DNA of 10,858 nt. Source: Betaproteobacteria bacterium (GTDB lineage Bacteria > Pseudomonadota > Gammaproteobacteria > Burkholderiales > SG8-39). Under the pieces are notes generated by a model. It searched no databases, was not told the DNA's origin, and worked only from the letters and a program-made list of their open reading frames with translations. The DNA is taken from NCBI GenBank assembly GCA_005888925.1, contig VBCP01000052.1:1-10858 (forward strand), given 5' to 3'. This document shows, piece by piece, positions 1-5,627 of the stretch. The stretch's first letter is position 1. Each line of letters starts with the position of its first letter. A program made the translations under genes and the position numbers.

Positions 1-459
1 CTCGAGCTGGTTCGACGAATAGAGCGCGCGCAGCAGCATGCGCGTCTGCGCCTCGCGCGCGAGGCGCGCCAAGCTCTCCTGGTAGGCCTGGCGCTCGGCC
101 TTGCGCTCCTCCGCGCCCGCGTTCTGGAAGGCGCGGCGCTGGCGCTCGAGCTCGGCGGCGAGCTCGCCGATCGGCCGCCGCGAGATCGTCATCGCGTCGA
201 TCGTGGCTTGCGCCTCCGCCGGCAGCCTCGAGGCAGCGGGACGAAGCTGCGCGTCCAGCCAGCGCCCGGTGCCCAGCCGCGCGATGTCGGCAAAGGAGGA
301 ACGGTTGGCGCCCCAGCTCACACGGTTCAGCACCGCGAGCTCGAGGGCGGGCGAATCCGCCGGCCAGGCTATGGGCTCGAGCGGCGCTCGCGTCTGGGTC
401 ATCTGCGGCGCAGTGGCGCAGCCGGAGATCAATGAAAGCAGGACGAGAGCGCGGCGCAT
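1..459 (-). CDS. DUF1800-family lipoprotein, 5' part only
   Basis: The reading frame begins with ATG at 459-457 and stays open to the left edge, giving the first 153 residues. The N-terminus is a short signal peptide (Arg-Arg, then LVLLSLISGC) with a lipobox ending at Cys14, so the product is probably a lipoprotein. Residues about 44-64 contain LNRVSWGANRSSFADIARLG followed by GRWLDAQL, which matches the typical opening of DUF1800 proteins. A charged, probably helical stretch follows (about residues 95-140), and the visible part ends in LYSSNQLE, a position where this family usually continues toward a conserved Trp/Phe-rich segment. The function of DUF1800 proteins is not established; they often lie beside a DUF1501 gene, which would be outside this window. 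No strong Shine-Dalgarno sequence is visible; the start is chosen from the signal peptide. It lies 60 bases downstream of the phosphatase-glycohydrolase fusion gene, on the same strand. Confidence 0.8.
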   Translation of the reverse strand, partial: MRRALVLLSLISGCATAPQMTQTRAPLEPIAWPADSPALELAVLNRVSWGANRSSFADIARLGTGRWLDAQLRPAASRLPAEAQATIDAMTISRRPIGELAAELERQRRAFQNAGAEERKAERQAYQESLARLAREAQTRMLLRALYSSNQLE

Positions 460-493
460 AGGACCGCTTCACTCTACCGGGGATGTGTTAAGG

Positions 494-509
494 CAACCTG
501 CGCAAGTTG
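494..509. promoter_or_regulatory. 16-bp imperfect palindrome between two genes
   Basis: CAACCTGCGCAAGTTG has two 8-base arms that are inverted copies of each other except for one base. It sits in the 60-base gap between the stop of the fusion gene and the start of the DUF1800 gene. It could be an operator or a weak hairpin at the end of the fusion transcript. There is no run of T after it, so it is not a standard intrinsic terminator. The role is unknown. Confidence 0.25.
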
Positions 510-519
510 TAGCAAGCTG

Positions 520-2280
520 TTACTTGGACAGAAGCAGCGCCTCGGCCAGTTCGAGGACGTCATCCGGCCAGTACTCGATCGGGCGCGGGCGCAGCGCCCC
601 GGCCTCGGCGAGCGGGCGGCAGGCGAGCACGAGATAGATCCAGCGCGCCGGGATCGCCTCGCGGCCGTGGCAGGCGCCGAGCAGCGCGCCGGCGATCGCG
701 GCGTTGGTGTCGGTGTCGCCGCCGCGGCCGACCGTCTGGACCAGCGCTTGCTCGAACTCGAGGGTATGCAGGCACCAGAAGGCGTTCTGCAGCGCGACCA
801 GCACCCAGCCCTGGTGGGTGAAAAAGTCGGTCGGCGCGATGCCCTTCGCCGCGCGCTTCACCGCCTCGTGCGCCGGGCCCTTGGCGTGCGCGGCGGCGGC
901 CTCGAACATTTCGTCGCGGCTCGCGCCGCCGACGCCCGCGGCGATCGCGGCGCAGTACGCGGCGCAGGCTTCGAGGCAGGCCGGGTTGGAGTGCGTCAGC
1001 ATGGAGTCGTCGCGCGCGGTGCGCGCGGCGAGCGCCGGGTCGCCCGCGGCCCAGATGCCGATCGGCGAGCAGCGCATCAGCGAGCCGTTCGATTCGCTCT
1101 CGGTGGTGATCAGCCCCAGCAGCCCGCGCTCGGTGGTGACGCCGCAGTCGACCGGGCGCGAGGTGAGCCAGGCGCGGTAGGCGTCGAGCACTTTCTCGGC
1201 GTCGAATTTCCGCTCGCGCACGATGCTGCGCGCGAGCGTCAGCGCCATCTCGCTGTCGTCGGTCGGCTGCCCCGCGATCGTGTGATAGACGCCGCCGTCG
1301 CCGAGCTCGCGCAGCCCTCCGGGATAGAGCTTCTCGATCTGCGCCGCTGGCTTCTGCTCGACGCGCGAGCCGAGGCTGTCGCCGATCACCTGGCCCAACA
1401 GACAACCGATGGCGCGCGAAAGCCGTCCGGGGTTGTCCATGCGGGGAAAACCCAGCGAAACGCGCGCCTCGCGCCGCGGCTCGGTGTCGAGCAGCGTCCA
1501 GTCGAATCTTGCGAGCTGCGCCGCCGCGTGCGGCGCGCCGGCGAAGCAGCCCGAGAGCCGCCGCTCCGAGTTGCCGGCGAGCGCCGCCTCGTGCCCCTGC
1601 GCATCGAGCAGCACGCCGCCCGCCGCGCGCACCAGCGCCATGCCGGCGGCGACGTCGTACTCGTTCACGCCGTGGATCGAGACGGTGGCGATGCCGTCGC
1701 CCGCGGCGATGCGCGCGAGGCGATAGGCGATGCTCGGCATCGCGACGTAGCGCGCCGGCGCCACCGCCCGCGACCAGGTCTCGGGCCGGTGCGCGGACGA
1801 GGCGGTCGCCCAGACGATGCTGCCGGGCTTGAGCACGTCGTTCCGCAGGTCGGTGTCGAGCGCCGCGCCATTGCGCCGGATCGGCCCCGCGCCTTCGGCC
1901 CAGGCGATGGTGTCCGGCCCGCGGTCGGGCGCATCGGGGGCGTGGACCACGCCGAGCACGGGCTTGCCTTCGCGCAGCAGAGCCACGGAGATCGCCGAGC
2001 CGCGCCGCCCCGCGGTGTACTCGAAGGTGCCGTCGTGCGGATCGACCAGCCACACCCAGCCCGGGCGCGTGCCCGGCGTGACGGCGCATTCCTCGCCGCA
2101 GAACTGCGCCGGGATCAGCGCCTGAAGCCGCGCCTGCAGCCGCTCCTCGATCTCGCGGTCGAGCGGGCAGCTGCCGCGCCGGCCGCGCGGGCCGTGCGGC
2201 GCGTGGAACTCGGCGCGCAGCCGCTCGCCCTCGGCCTCGACCGCGGCGATCACTTTCGCGAGCACGTCGGCTGGCGTCAT
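520..2280 (-). CDS. Fusion: inositol-monophosphatase-like phosphatase + ADP-ribosylglycohydrolase
   Basis: This gene encodes 586 residues starting at ATG 2280-2278. Residues about 1-250 form an inositol monophosphatase/CysQ-type Mg-dependent phosphatase. Metal-ligand motifs are visible: PLD at 39-41, GEE at 62-64, DPHDGT at 80-85 and YDVAAG at 208-213; the usual Trp of WDxAAG is Tyr208. Residues about 285-580 form an ADP-ribosylglycohydrolase (DraG/ARH family) domain: GCLLGQVIGDSLG at 292-304, TDDS at 340-343, NGSLMR at 398-403 and GGDTDT at 520-525, so the di-metal ligands appear complete. Known families predict phosphate removal from a sugar phosphate or bisphosphate nucleotide, and cleavage of ADP-ribose from a protein or small molecule. 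The substrate is not known, and the idea that both domains act in one ADP-ribose-related pathway is my inference. No signal peptide is seen, so it is probably cytoplasmic. The frame is intact across the join, so this is one protein rather than two genes. Confidence 0.9.
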   Translation of the reverse strand: MTPADVLAKVIAAVEAEGERLRAEFHAPHGPRGRRGSCPLDREIEERLQARLQALIPAQFCGEECAVTPGTRPGWVWLVDPHDGTFEYTAGRRGSAISVALLREGKPVLGVVHAPDAPDRGPDTIAWAEGAGPIRRNGAALDTDLRNDVLKPGSIVWATASSAHRPETWSRAVAPARYVAMPSIAYRLARIAAGDGIATVSIHGVNEYDVAAGMALVRAAGGVLLDAQGHEAALAGNSERRLSGCFAGAPHAAAQLARFDWTLLDTEPRREARVSLGFPRMDNPGRLSRAIGCLLGQVIGDSLGSRVEQKPAAQIEKLYPGGLRELGDGGVYHTIAGQPTDDSEMALTLARSIVRERKFDAEKVLDAYRAWLTSRPVDCGVTTERGLLGLITTESESNGSLMRCSPIGIWAAGDPALAARTARDDSMLTHSNPACLEACAAYCAAIAAGVGGASRDEMFEAAAAHAKGPAHEAVKRAAKGIAPTDFFTHQGWVLVALQNAFWCLHTLEFEQALVQTVGRGGDTDTNAAIAGALLGACHGREAIPARWIYLVLACRPLAEAGALRPRPIEYWPDDVLELAEALLLSK

Positions 2281-2324
2281 ATTGTCTTTATTAGAATCCG
2301 CCGTTCATTTTATGAAAGGCTGCC
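2281..2324. promoter_or_regulatory. Divergent intergenic region of 44 bases
   Basis: This gap separates the start codons of the fusion gene (left) and the FKBP gene (right), so it and the flanking gene ends must hold their promoters if they are transcribed separately. It is clearly AT-richer than its surroundings. On the minus strand TCTAAT (2295-2290) resembles a -10 box, but it would leave almost no leader before the ATG at 2280, and no good -35 is present. On the plus strand GAAAGG (2314-2319) is a plausible Shine-Dalgarno sequence for the FKBP gene, five bases before its ATG. The promoter assignment itself is weak. Confidence 0.35.
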
Positions 2325-2669
2325 ATGCCTGCCATTAAAACGCCCAGCGGACTCACGATCGAGGACTTAGTTGTCGGCACGGGGGATGCGGCCAACGCCG
2401 GCCAGAAGGTCAGCGTGCATTACACCGGCTGGACGACCGACGGCAAGAAGTTCGACTCGAGCAAGGACCGCGGCCAGGCCTTCATCTTCTCGCTCGGGCG
2501 CGGCGAGGTGATCCGCGGCTGGGACGAGGGCGTCGCGGGGATGAAGGTCGGCGGCAAGCGCAAGCTCACCATCCCGCCCGATCTCGGCTACGGCGCGCGC
2601 GGCGCCGGCGCCGTGATCCCGCCGAATGCCACGCTGCTCTTCGAGGTGGAGCTACTCGCCGTCCGTTGA
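2325..2669 (+). CDS. FKBP-type peptidyl-prolyl cis-trans isomerase
   Basis: This is a complete single-domain FKBP of 114 residues that catalyses cis-trans isomerisation of proline peptide bonds, acting as a folding helper. There is no signal peptide, so it is cytoplasmic. The family's pocket residues are all recognisable: VHYTGW at 31-36 (Tyr33), KFDSS at 42-46 (Phe43, Asp44), VIRGWDEGV at 62-70 (Trp66), LGYG at 87-90 (Tyr89) and LLFEVELL at 104-111 (Phe106). Length and motif spacing match the minimal FKBP12-like class. It is the only plus-strand gene in the window, divergent from the fusion gene. Its last 18 bases overlap the end of the convergent arfB gene. GAAAGG five bases before the ATG supports the start. 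Confidence 0.95.
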   Translation: MPAIKTPSGLTIEDLVVGTGDAANAGQKVSVHYTGWTTDGKKFDSSKDRGQAFIFSLGRGEVIRGWDEGVAGMKVGGKRKLTIPPDLGYGARGAGAVIPPNATLLFEVELLAVR

Positions 2670-3056
2670 TTTTCTGCGCAGCGCCTTGATGCGGCCGCGC
2701 AGCTTCTTGCCTTCCACCCTGCGGCGCTGGGACCCGCGCGTCGGGCGCGTGGCGTGGCGCTTCTTCGGGATGTGCGCCGCGGCGGCCACCAGCGAGTTCA
2801 GGCGCGCGAGCGCCTCGGCGCGGTTCATCTCCAGGCTGCGGTGCGCCTGCGCCTTGATCACGATCACGCCGGTGCGCGTCACGCGCTGGTCGCCCCAGCG
2901 CAACAGGCGCTCCTTCAGGTCCTCGGGGAGCGAGGAGCGGCGGATGTCGAAGCGCAGGTGCACCGCGTTCGACACCTTGTTGACGTTCTGGCCGCCCGCG
3001 CCCTGCGCGCGCACCGCGGTCAGCTCGACCTCGCTCTCCGGGATGGTGATCGCCAC
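2652..3056 (-). CDS. arfB: Alternative ribosome-rescue factor / class I release-factor-like hydrolase
   Basis: The 134-residue product matches ArfB (YaeJ), which binds ribosomes stalled without a stop codon and hydrolyses the peptidyl-tRNA. The catalytic GGQ is at residues 21-23 inside GAGGQNVNKVSNAVHLRF. There is no codon-recognition domain, and the basic C-terminal tail (about residues 97-130, rich in Lys and Arg, with RPTRGSQRRR) is the part known to enter the empty mRNA channel. The start is GTG at 3056-3054. An in-frame TAG lies at 3068-3066 with no other start between, so GTG is effectively forced. No strong Shine-Dalgarno sequence is seen. It follows the 102-residue secreted-protein gene by 14 bases and overlaps the convergent FKBP gene by 18 bases. 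Confidence 0.93.
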   Translation of the reverse strand: MAITIPESEVELTAVRAQGAGGQNVNKVSNAVHLRFDIRRSSLPEDLKERLLRWGDQRVTRTGVIVIKAQAHRSLEMNRAEALARLNSLVAAAAHIPKKRHATRPTRGSQRRRVEGKKLRGRIKALRRKSTDGE

Positions 3057-3070
3057 CCCGAAAGTCTAGA

Positions 3071-3379
3071 TCAGTAGGTCCTGATCGGCTCGCCGCGGTT
3101 GTTTTCCGGCAGCGGCTTGCCGGCGCTGCCGCCGGCGGCCGCATTGCGCGGATCCTGGATCGCGTCGCTCGGGCGGTCGCCGTCGATGCGCGGCCGCTCG
3201 GTCGCGATGTCGGCCGGGCTCGGCGTGCGGTCCTCGGGCGCCTGGCCCTGCGGGCGGTCCTGGCCGCGGTTCGCGCGCAGGTCGCTCGGCGAAGGCACCG
3301 GCTCCTGGTTGGGCTTCATGTCCTGCGCCGCGAGCGGCAATGCCGCCATCAGGCAGATCGTCAGCATTGTGCGTGTCAT
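3071..3379 (-). CDS. Small exported Pro/Asp/Arg-rich protein of unknown function
   Basis: ATG at 3379-3377 is preceded by GGAG (3389-3386) at six bases, which fixes the start although the frame stays open further upstream. The 102-residue product begins with a signal peptide (MTRTMLTICLMAALPLAAQ), probably cut just before Gln19. The mature part is hydrophilic, very likely disordered, rich in Pro, Arg, Asp and Gly. It contains two related segments, PSPSDLRANRGQDRP (about 29-43) and PSPADIATERPRIDGDRP (about 53-70), suggesting an internal repeat. I do not recognise a family. It is the third of three neighbouring short exported proteins and lies 14 bases upstream of arfB. The intrinsic terminator just before it suggests separate control from the gene upstream. 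Confidence 0.75.
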   Translation of the reverse strand: MTRTMLTICLMAALPLAAQDMKPNQEPVPSPSDLRANRGQDRPQGQAPEDRTPSPADIATERPRIDGDRPSDAIQDPRNAAAGGSAGKPLPENNRGEPIRTY

Positions 3380-3395
3380 GCCGTTCTCCAAATGA

Positions 3396-3421
3396 AAAGA
3401 GCGGGCACGGGCCCGCTCTTT
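3396..3421 (-). terminator. Intrinsic terminator after the Lys/Ala-rich secreted protein gene
   Basis: Read on the minus strand this is AAAGAGCGGGC, a four-base loop CCGT, then GCCCGCTCTTT: a perfect 11-bp stem with a T-rich end (four T, then CATTT). It lies 22 bases after the stop codon at 3444. It also lies only six bases before the GGAG ribosome-binding site of the next gene, so it could instead act as a leader hairpin or attenuator for that gene. Confidence 0.8.
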
Positions 3422-3443
3422 CGTTGCAGCGAACAAAAGCGCG

Positions 3444-4022
3444 TCAGTCGCTCTTCTTCGTCTCATCCGGCTTGGGTGCCGGCGCCGGTGCGCTGGAGCC
3501 GCCCGCGGCCGAAGAGCTCGATGTGTCGGGCTTCTGCGTGCTCGACTGGGTGTCGCTCTGCGTGCTCGAGTCCATCTTCGTGCTGCTCTCCGGCTTGCTG
3601 CTCGGCGCGCTCGAGCCGCCCGCGGCGCTCGACTTGTCCTTCTTCTGCTTGGCCTTGTCCTTGGACTTGGCCTTGTCCTTGTCGATATCGACCGCGCCCG
3701 AGCCGCCCGCGGCGCTCGACTTCTCCTTCTTCTGCTTGGCCTTGTCCTTGGACTTGGCCTTGTCGATATCGACAGCGCCCGAGGCGCCCGCGCCGGCTTT
3801 CGCGTCACCCGCCGCGGTGCTCTTGTCGGTGCTGATCGCGCCGCTCGCGCCGGTTTGCGCGTCCGCGCCGCCGCCCACGGTGGTGTCAGCGGGCTTGCTA
3901 TTCACGTCGGCGCTCGCGTCGGCGCCGGTCGAGCCCTGCACGGTCGTGCTCTGGGCAGCGGCGAGCTGGCTGAAGGATACGGCCAGCAAGCCGGTAAGAA
4001 CGACAGGTAAAAGTTTACGCAT
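3444..4022 (-). CDS. Exported low-complexity Lys/Ser/Ala-rich repeat protein, unknown function
   Basis: Two starts are possible: GTG at 4025 and ATG at 4022. TGGAGG (4034-4029) is three bases from the GTG but six from the ATG, so ATG is preferred, giving 192 residues. A signal peptide (MRKLLPVVLTGLLAVSFSQLAAAQ) is clear, with cleavage likely after AAA. The mature part is low complexity, dominated by Ser, Ala, Gly, Lys, Asp and Thr, and very likely disordered. Two adjacent repeats of 27 and 29 residues (SGAVDIDK, then Lys-rich KSKDKAKQKK, then SSAAGG) occupy about residues 81-136; SSAAGGSSA recurs near the C-terminus. I do not recognise a family, and the function is unknown. Residue make-up suggests an extracytoplasmic, possibly stress- or surface-related protein, but that is a guess. 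A terminator follows. Confidence 0.72.
   Translation of the reverse strand: MRKLLPVVLTGLLAVSFSQLAAAQSTTVQGSTGADASADVNSKPADTTVGGGADAQTGASGAISTDKSTAAGDAKAGAGASGAVDIDKAKSKDKAKQKKEKSSAAGGSGAVDIDKDKAKSKDKAKQKKDKSSAAGGSSAPSSKPESSTKMDSSTQSDTQSSTQKPDTSSSSAAGGSSAPAPAPKPDETKKSD
3615..3782 (-). repeat. Tandem coding duplication, units of 81 and 87 bases
   Basis: Bases 3702-3782 and 3615-3701 are near-identical direct copies lying head to tail within the secreted-protein gene. They differ by an added six bases (an extra Lys-Asp pair in the second unit) and a few substitutions. The high DNA identity, not just protein similarity, points to a recent or gene-converted duplication, and such arrays often change copy number. 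Confidence 0.85.
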
Positions 4023-4115
4023 CACGATCCTCCAGGTTGGGGAATGGGAAATACAAGAGCCCTACGTGCAAAGGTCGTGCCAGCGCGCCGCGGGTAGGGC
4101 CAATTGGCCCAAGCA
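4023..4115 (-). promoter_or_regulatory. 93-base intergenic region with a 14-bp perfect palindrome
   Basis: This gap lies between two secreted-protein genes on the minus strand. It holds GGGCCAATTGGCCC at 4097-4110, a perfect palindrome five bases after the upstream gene's stop codon. As RNA it folds to a 5-bp stem with a four-base loop, but no T run follows, so a terminator role is weak; an operator is equally possible. Near the right end of the leader, TGGAGG (4034-4029) is the ribosome-binding site of the next gene. I see no convincing -35/-10 pair. Confidence 0.35.
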
Positions 4116-4400
4116 TTACTTCGGCGGCTGGACCGGCTCGTCGCGCGGCAGCTTCGCCGGGCTCGGCAGCGTGTCGTGCAGATGCGGACCCGCGCCCGCG
4201 CCGACCGCCTTGCGCTTCTCCTCCGGCAGCGGTGCCGTGCCGCCCACCGCGCCTTCGGTGCGCACGCGCTCCTTCATCTTCGCGTCGTCCTGCGCCGCCT
4301 GCGGCTTCTGCTGCTCTTCGTTCGCCGGCTTGGCCTTGTCGTTCTGCGCGAACGCCAGGCTCGTCGCCGCGATGAGACCCGCCATCAATAGTGTGCGCAT
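4116..4400 (-). CDS. Small exported hydrophilic protein of unknown function
   Basis: ATG at 4400-4398 is chosen because AAGGAG (4412-4407) stands exactly six bases before it; an in-frame ATG at 4418 would put this site inside the gene and add residues before the signal peptide. The product has 94 residues: a signal peptide MRTLLMAGLIAATSLAFA cut before Gln19, then a hydrophilic, probably disordered mature chain rich in Lys, Glu, Gln, Ala and Pro. It ends in LPSPAKLPRDEPVQPPK, whose PSP segment resembles that in the 102-residue exported protein nearby. No family is recognised. It follows the diguanylate cyclase by 40 bases and may be read from the same transcript. A hairpin encloses its ribosome-binding site. 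Confidence 0.75.
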   Translation of the reverse strand: MRTLLMAGLIAATSLAFAQNDKAKPANEEQQKPQAAQDDAKMKERVRTEGAVGGTAPLPEEKRKAVGAGAGPHLHDTLPSPAKLPRDEPVQPPK

Positions 4401-4420
4401 GTGAATCTCCTTGCGCACAC
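4391..4420 (-). promoter_or_regulatory. Hairpin enclosing a Shine-Dalgarno site and start codon
   Basis: In the mRNA, GTGTGCGCA (4420-4412) pairs perfectly with TGCGCACAC (4399-4391), leaving a 12-base loop AGGAGATTCACA. The loop presents the ribosome-binding site. The A of the start codon is the last loop base, while its UG and the next two codons are in the stem. This arrangement could limit initiation until the stem opens. As DNA it is also a 9-bp inverted repeat. Confidence 0.55.
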
Positions 4421-4440
4421 TCCTGCAACCTTCGTTCCTC

Positions 4441-5619
4441 TTAGCGGCTGACGCGGTTGCGTCCGCCTTTCTTCGCGCGGTAGAGCGCCTCGTCCGCCGC
4501 CATCACTACCTCGCGCGGCGCGCGATGCTTCTCCGACGGCGTAGCGACGCCGATCGATACGGTCACCGACAGCATTTTTTCCGCTGCTGCGGCGCCGCGG
4601 CGCTTCGCGCCCTCTTCTGCCTGCTTAGGCCGATCGGCGCCGCGCACCGCCATCCGGTAGCTTTCGATCGACGCGCGGATCGCCTCGAGCGCGCGTTCGG
4701 CCGCCGCGATGTCGCTGCCTGGGAACAGCACGCAGAATTCCTCGCCGCCGTAGCGGTAGGCGACGCCGCCTTCCACTTCCGCGAGCCGCCCGCCGACCAG
4801 GCGCAGCACCTGGTCGCCGACGTCGTGGCCGTGCGTGTCGTTGAACTGCTTGAAGCGATCGACGTCGACCATGCCGACGGCGTAGTCGCTGCCGACGCTG
4901 CGCAGCCGCTCATCCAGCGCGCGGCGCCCGGGCAGGCCGGTGAGCTGGTCGCGGAACGCGAGCTGATGCGACTCCTGCAGGAGCGCGATGATCAGCACCA
5001 GGCCGCTCGCCGCCATGAAGAGCGCATACGCGCCCGACGAGCCGGCCCATTCCGCCGCGAGGAAGAAGCTGGCGATCGCGCCGGCGTTGCCGACCGGGAT
5101 CGGCTTGAACTCGGGCCACGCGCGCCACACCGCGGCAGCGAAGGCCGCGGCGCAGATCAGCCGGCCCACGAACGGCGTGGGCGGAGAGCGCAGCCACCAG
5201 TTGTCGAACGACCAGTGCCGATGCGAAGAGCCGATCCACCACACCAGCGCGCCTTCCACAGCCAGCAGCACCAGCCATCCGTAGGCCGCGCGGTAGCGAG
5301 CGCCCCGCTCGGCATACCGCATGACGAGGAAGGCGTTGAACGGCACCAGCATGACAAGCGCGGTGTAGACCGCCTTGCTGTGGAAGTGCTGCCAGGCCGC
5401 GAAGCCCGCAAGCAGCGAGGCGGCGATGACGAATGCGCGGCCGCGGTTGAACCACCACGCGAGCGCCACCGCCGCGATCAATGCCGCGTACGGGCCGATG
5501 CTGCGCAGCCCGGTGAGCGAGGGCGGGAGCGGCCGTTCGCTCCATACCAGCAGCGCGGCCACGGCGAGGATCCCGCCCGGGACCCAGAGCGGCCGCAGCG
5601 CGCTCAGCCGCTCAATCAC
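4441..5619 (-). CDS. Membrane-anchored diguanylate cyclase (GGDEF)
   Basis: The 392-residue product makes the second messenger cyclic di-GMP from two GTP. Residues about 1-215 contain roughly seven hydrophobic segments (for example 13-26, 42-57, 62-78, 84-100, 113-130, 150-165, 180-212), an integral membrane sensor region I do not match to a named family. The GGDEF domain starts at RDQLTGLPGRRAL (223-235), with the metal ligand in VDVDRFKQFND (251-261), and the active GGEEF at 291-295; SVTVSIGVA (351-359) and ADEALYRAKKGGRNRV close it. The inhibitory RxxD site expected five residues before GGEEF is absent (VEGG there), so product inhibition at that site is unlikely. A Lys/Ala-rich insert (about 323-350) resembles one GGDEF subgroup. 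The start is GTG at 5619-5617, eight bases after the parC stop; an in-frame TAG directly precedes it. It is probably co-transcribed with parC. Confidence 0.92.
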   Translation of the reverse strand: MIERLSALRPLWVPGGILAVAALLVWSERPLPPSLTGLRSIGPYAALIAAVALAWWFNRGRAFVIAASLLAGFAAWQHFHSKAVYTALVMLVPFNAFLVMRYAERGARYRAAYGWLVLLAVEGALVWWIGSSHRHWSFDNWWLRSPPTPFVGRLICAAAFAAAVWRAWPEFKPIPVGNAGAIASFFLAAEWAGSSGAYALFMAASGLVLIIALLQESHQLAFRDQLTGLPGRRALDERLRSVGSDYAVGMVDVDRFKQFNDTHGHDVGDQVLRLVGGRLAEVEGGVAYRYGGEEFCVLFPGSDIAAAERALEAIRASIESYRMAVRGADRPKQAEEGAKRRGAAAAEKMLSVTVSIGVATPSEKHRAPREVVMAADEALYRAKKGGRNRVSR

Positions 5620-5627
5620 CTAGCCGC

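Noticed and set aside
2312..2338. Eight-codon upstream frame (MKGCHACH) overlapping the FKBP start
   Set aside because: Its ATG has no ribosome-binding site, since the GAAAGG that fits the FKBP start lies inside it; such short frames arise easily by chance.
667..2370. Long open frame of 567 residues on the plus strand opposite the fusion gene
   Set aside because: It is very rich in Arg, Ala, Gly and Val with no domain signature, as expected for the complement of a GC-rich gene; the minus strand encodes two clear enzyme domains.
3615..3782. CRISPR-like or intergenic repeat array
   Set aside because: There are only two abutting units without spacers, and they lie in frame within a coding sequence.
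3071..3808. Extended 245-residue version of the 102-residue exported protein
   Set aside because: The extra N-terminal part is Arg-rich antiframe sequence of the upstream gene and crosses the terminator; the GGAG and signal peptide define the start at 3379.
3340..4404. Plus-strand frame of 354 residues opposite the secreted-protein genes
   Set aside because: Its Leu/Ser/Pro repeats are exactly the complement of the Lys/Asp/Ala repeats; the minus-strand genes have signal peptides and good ribosome-binding sites.
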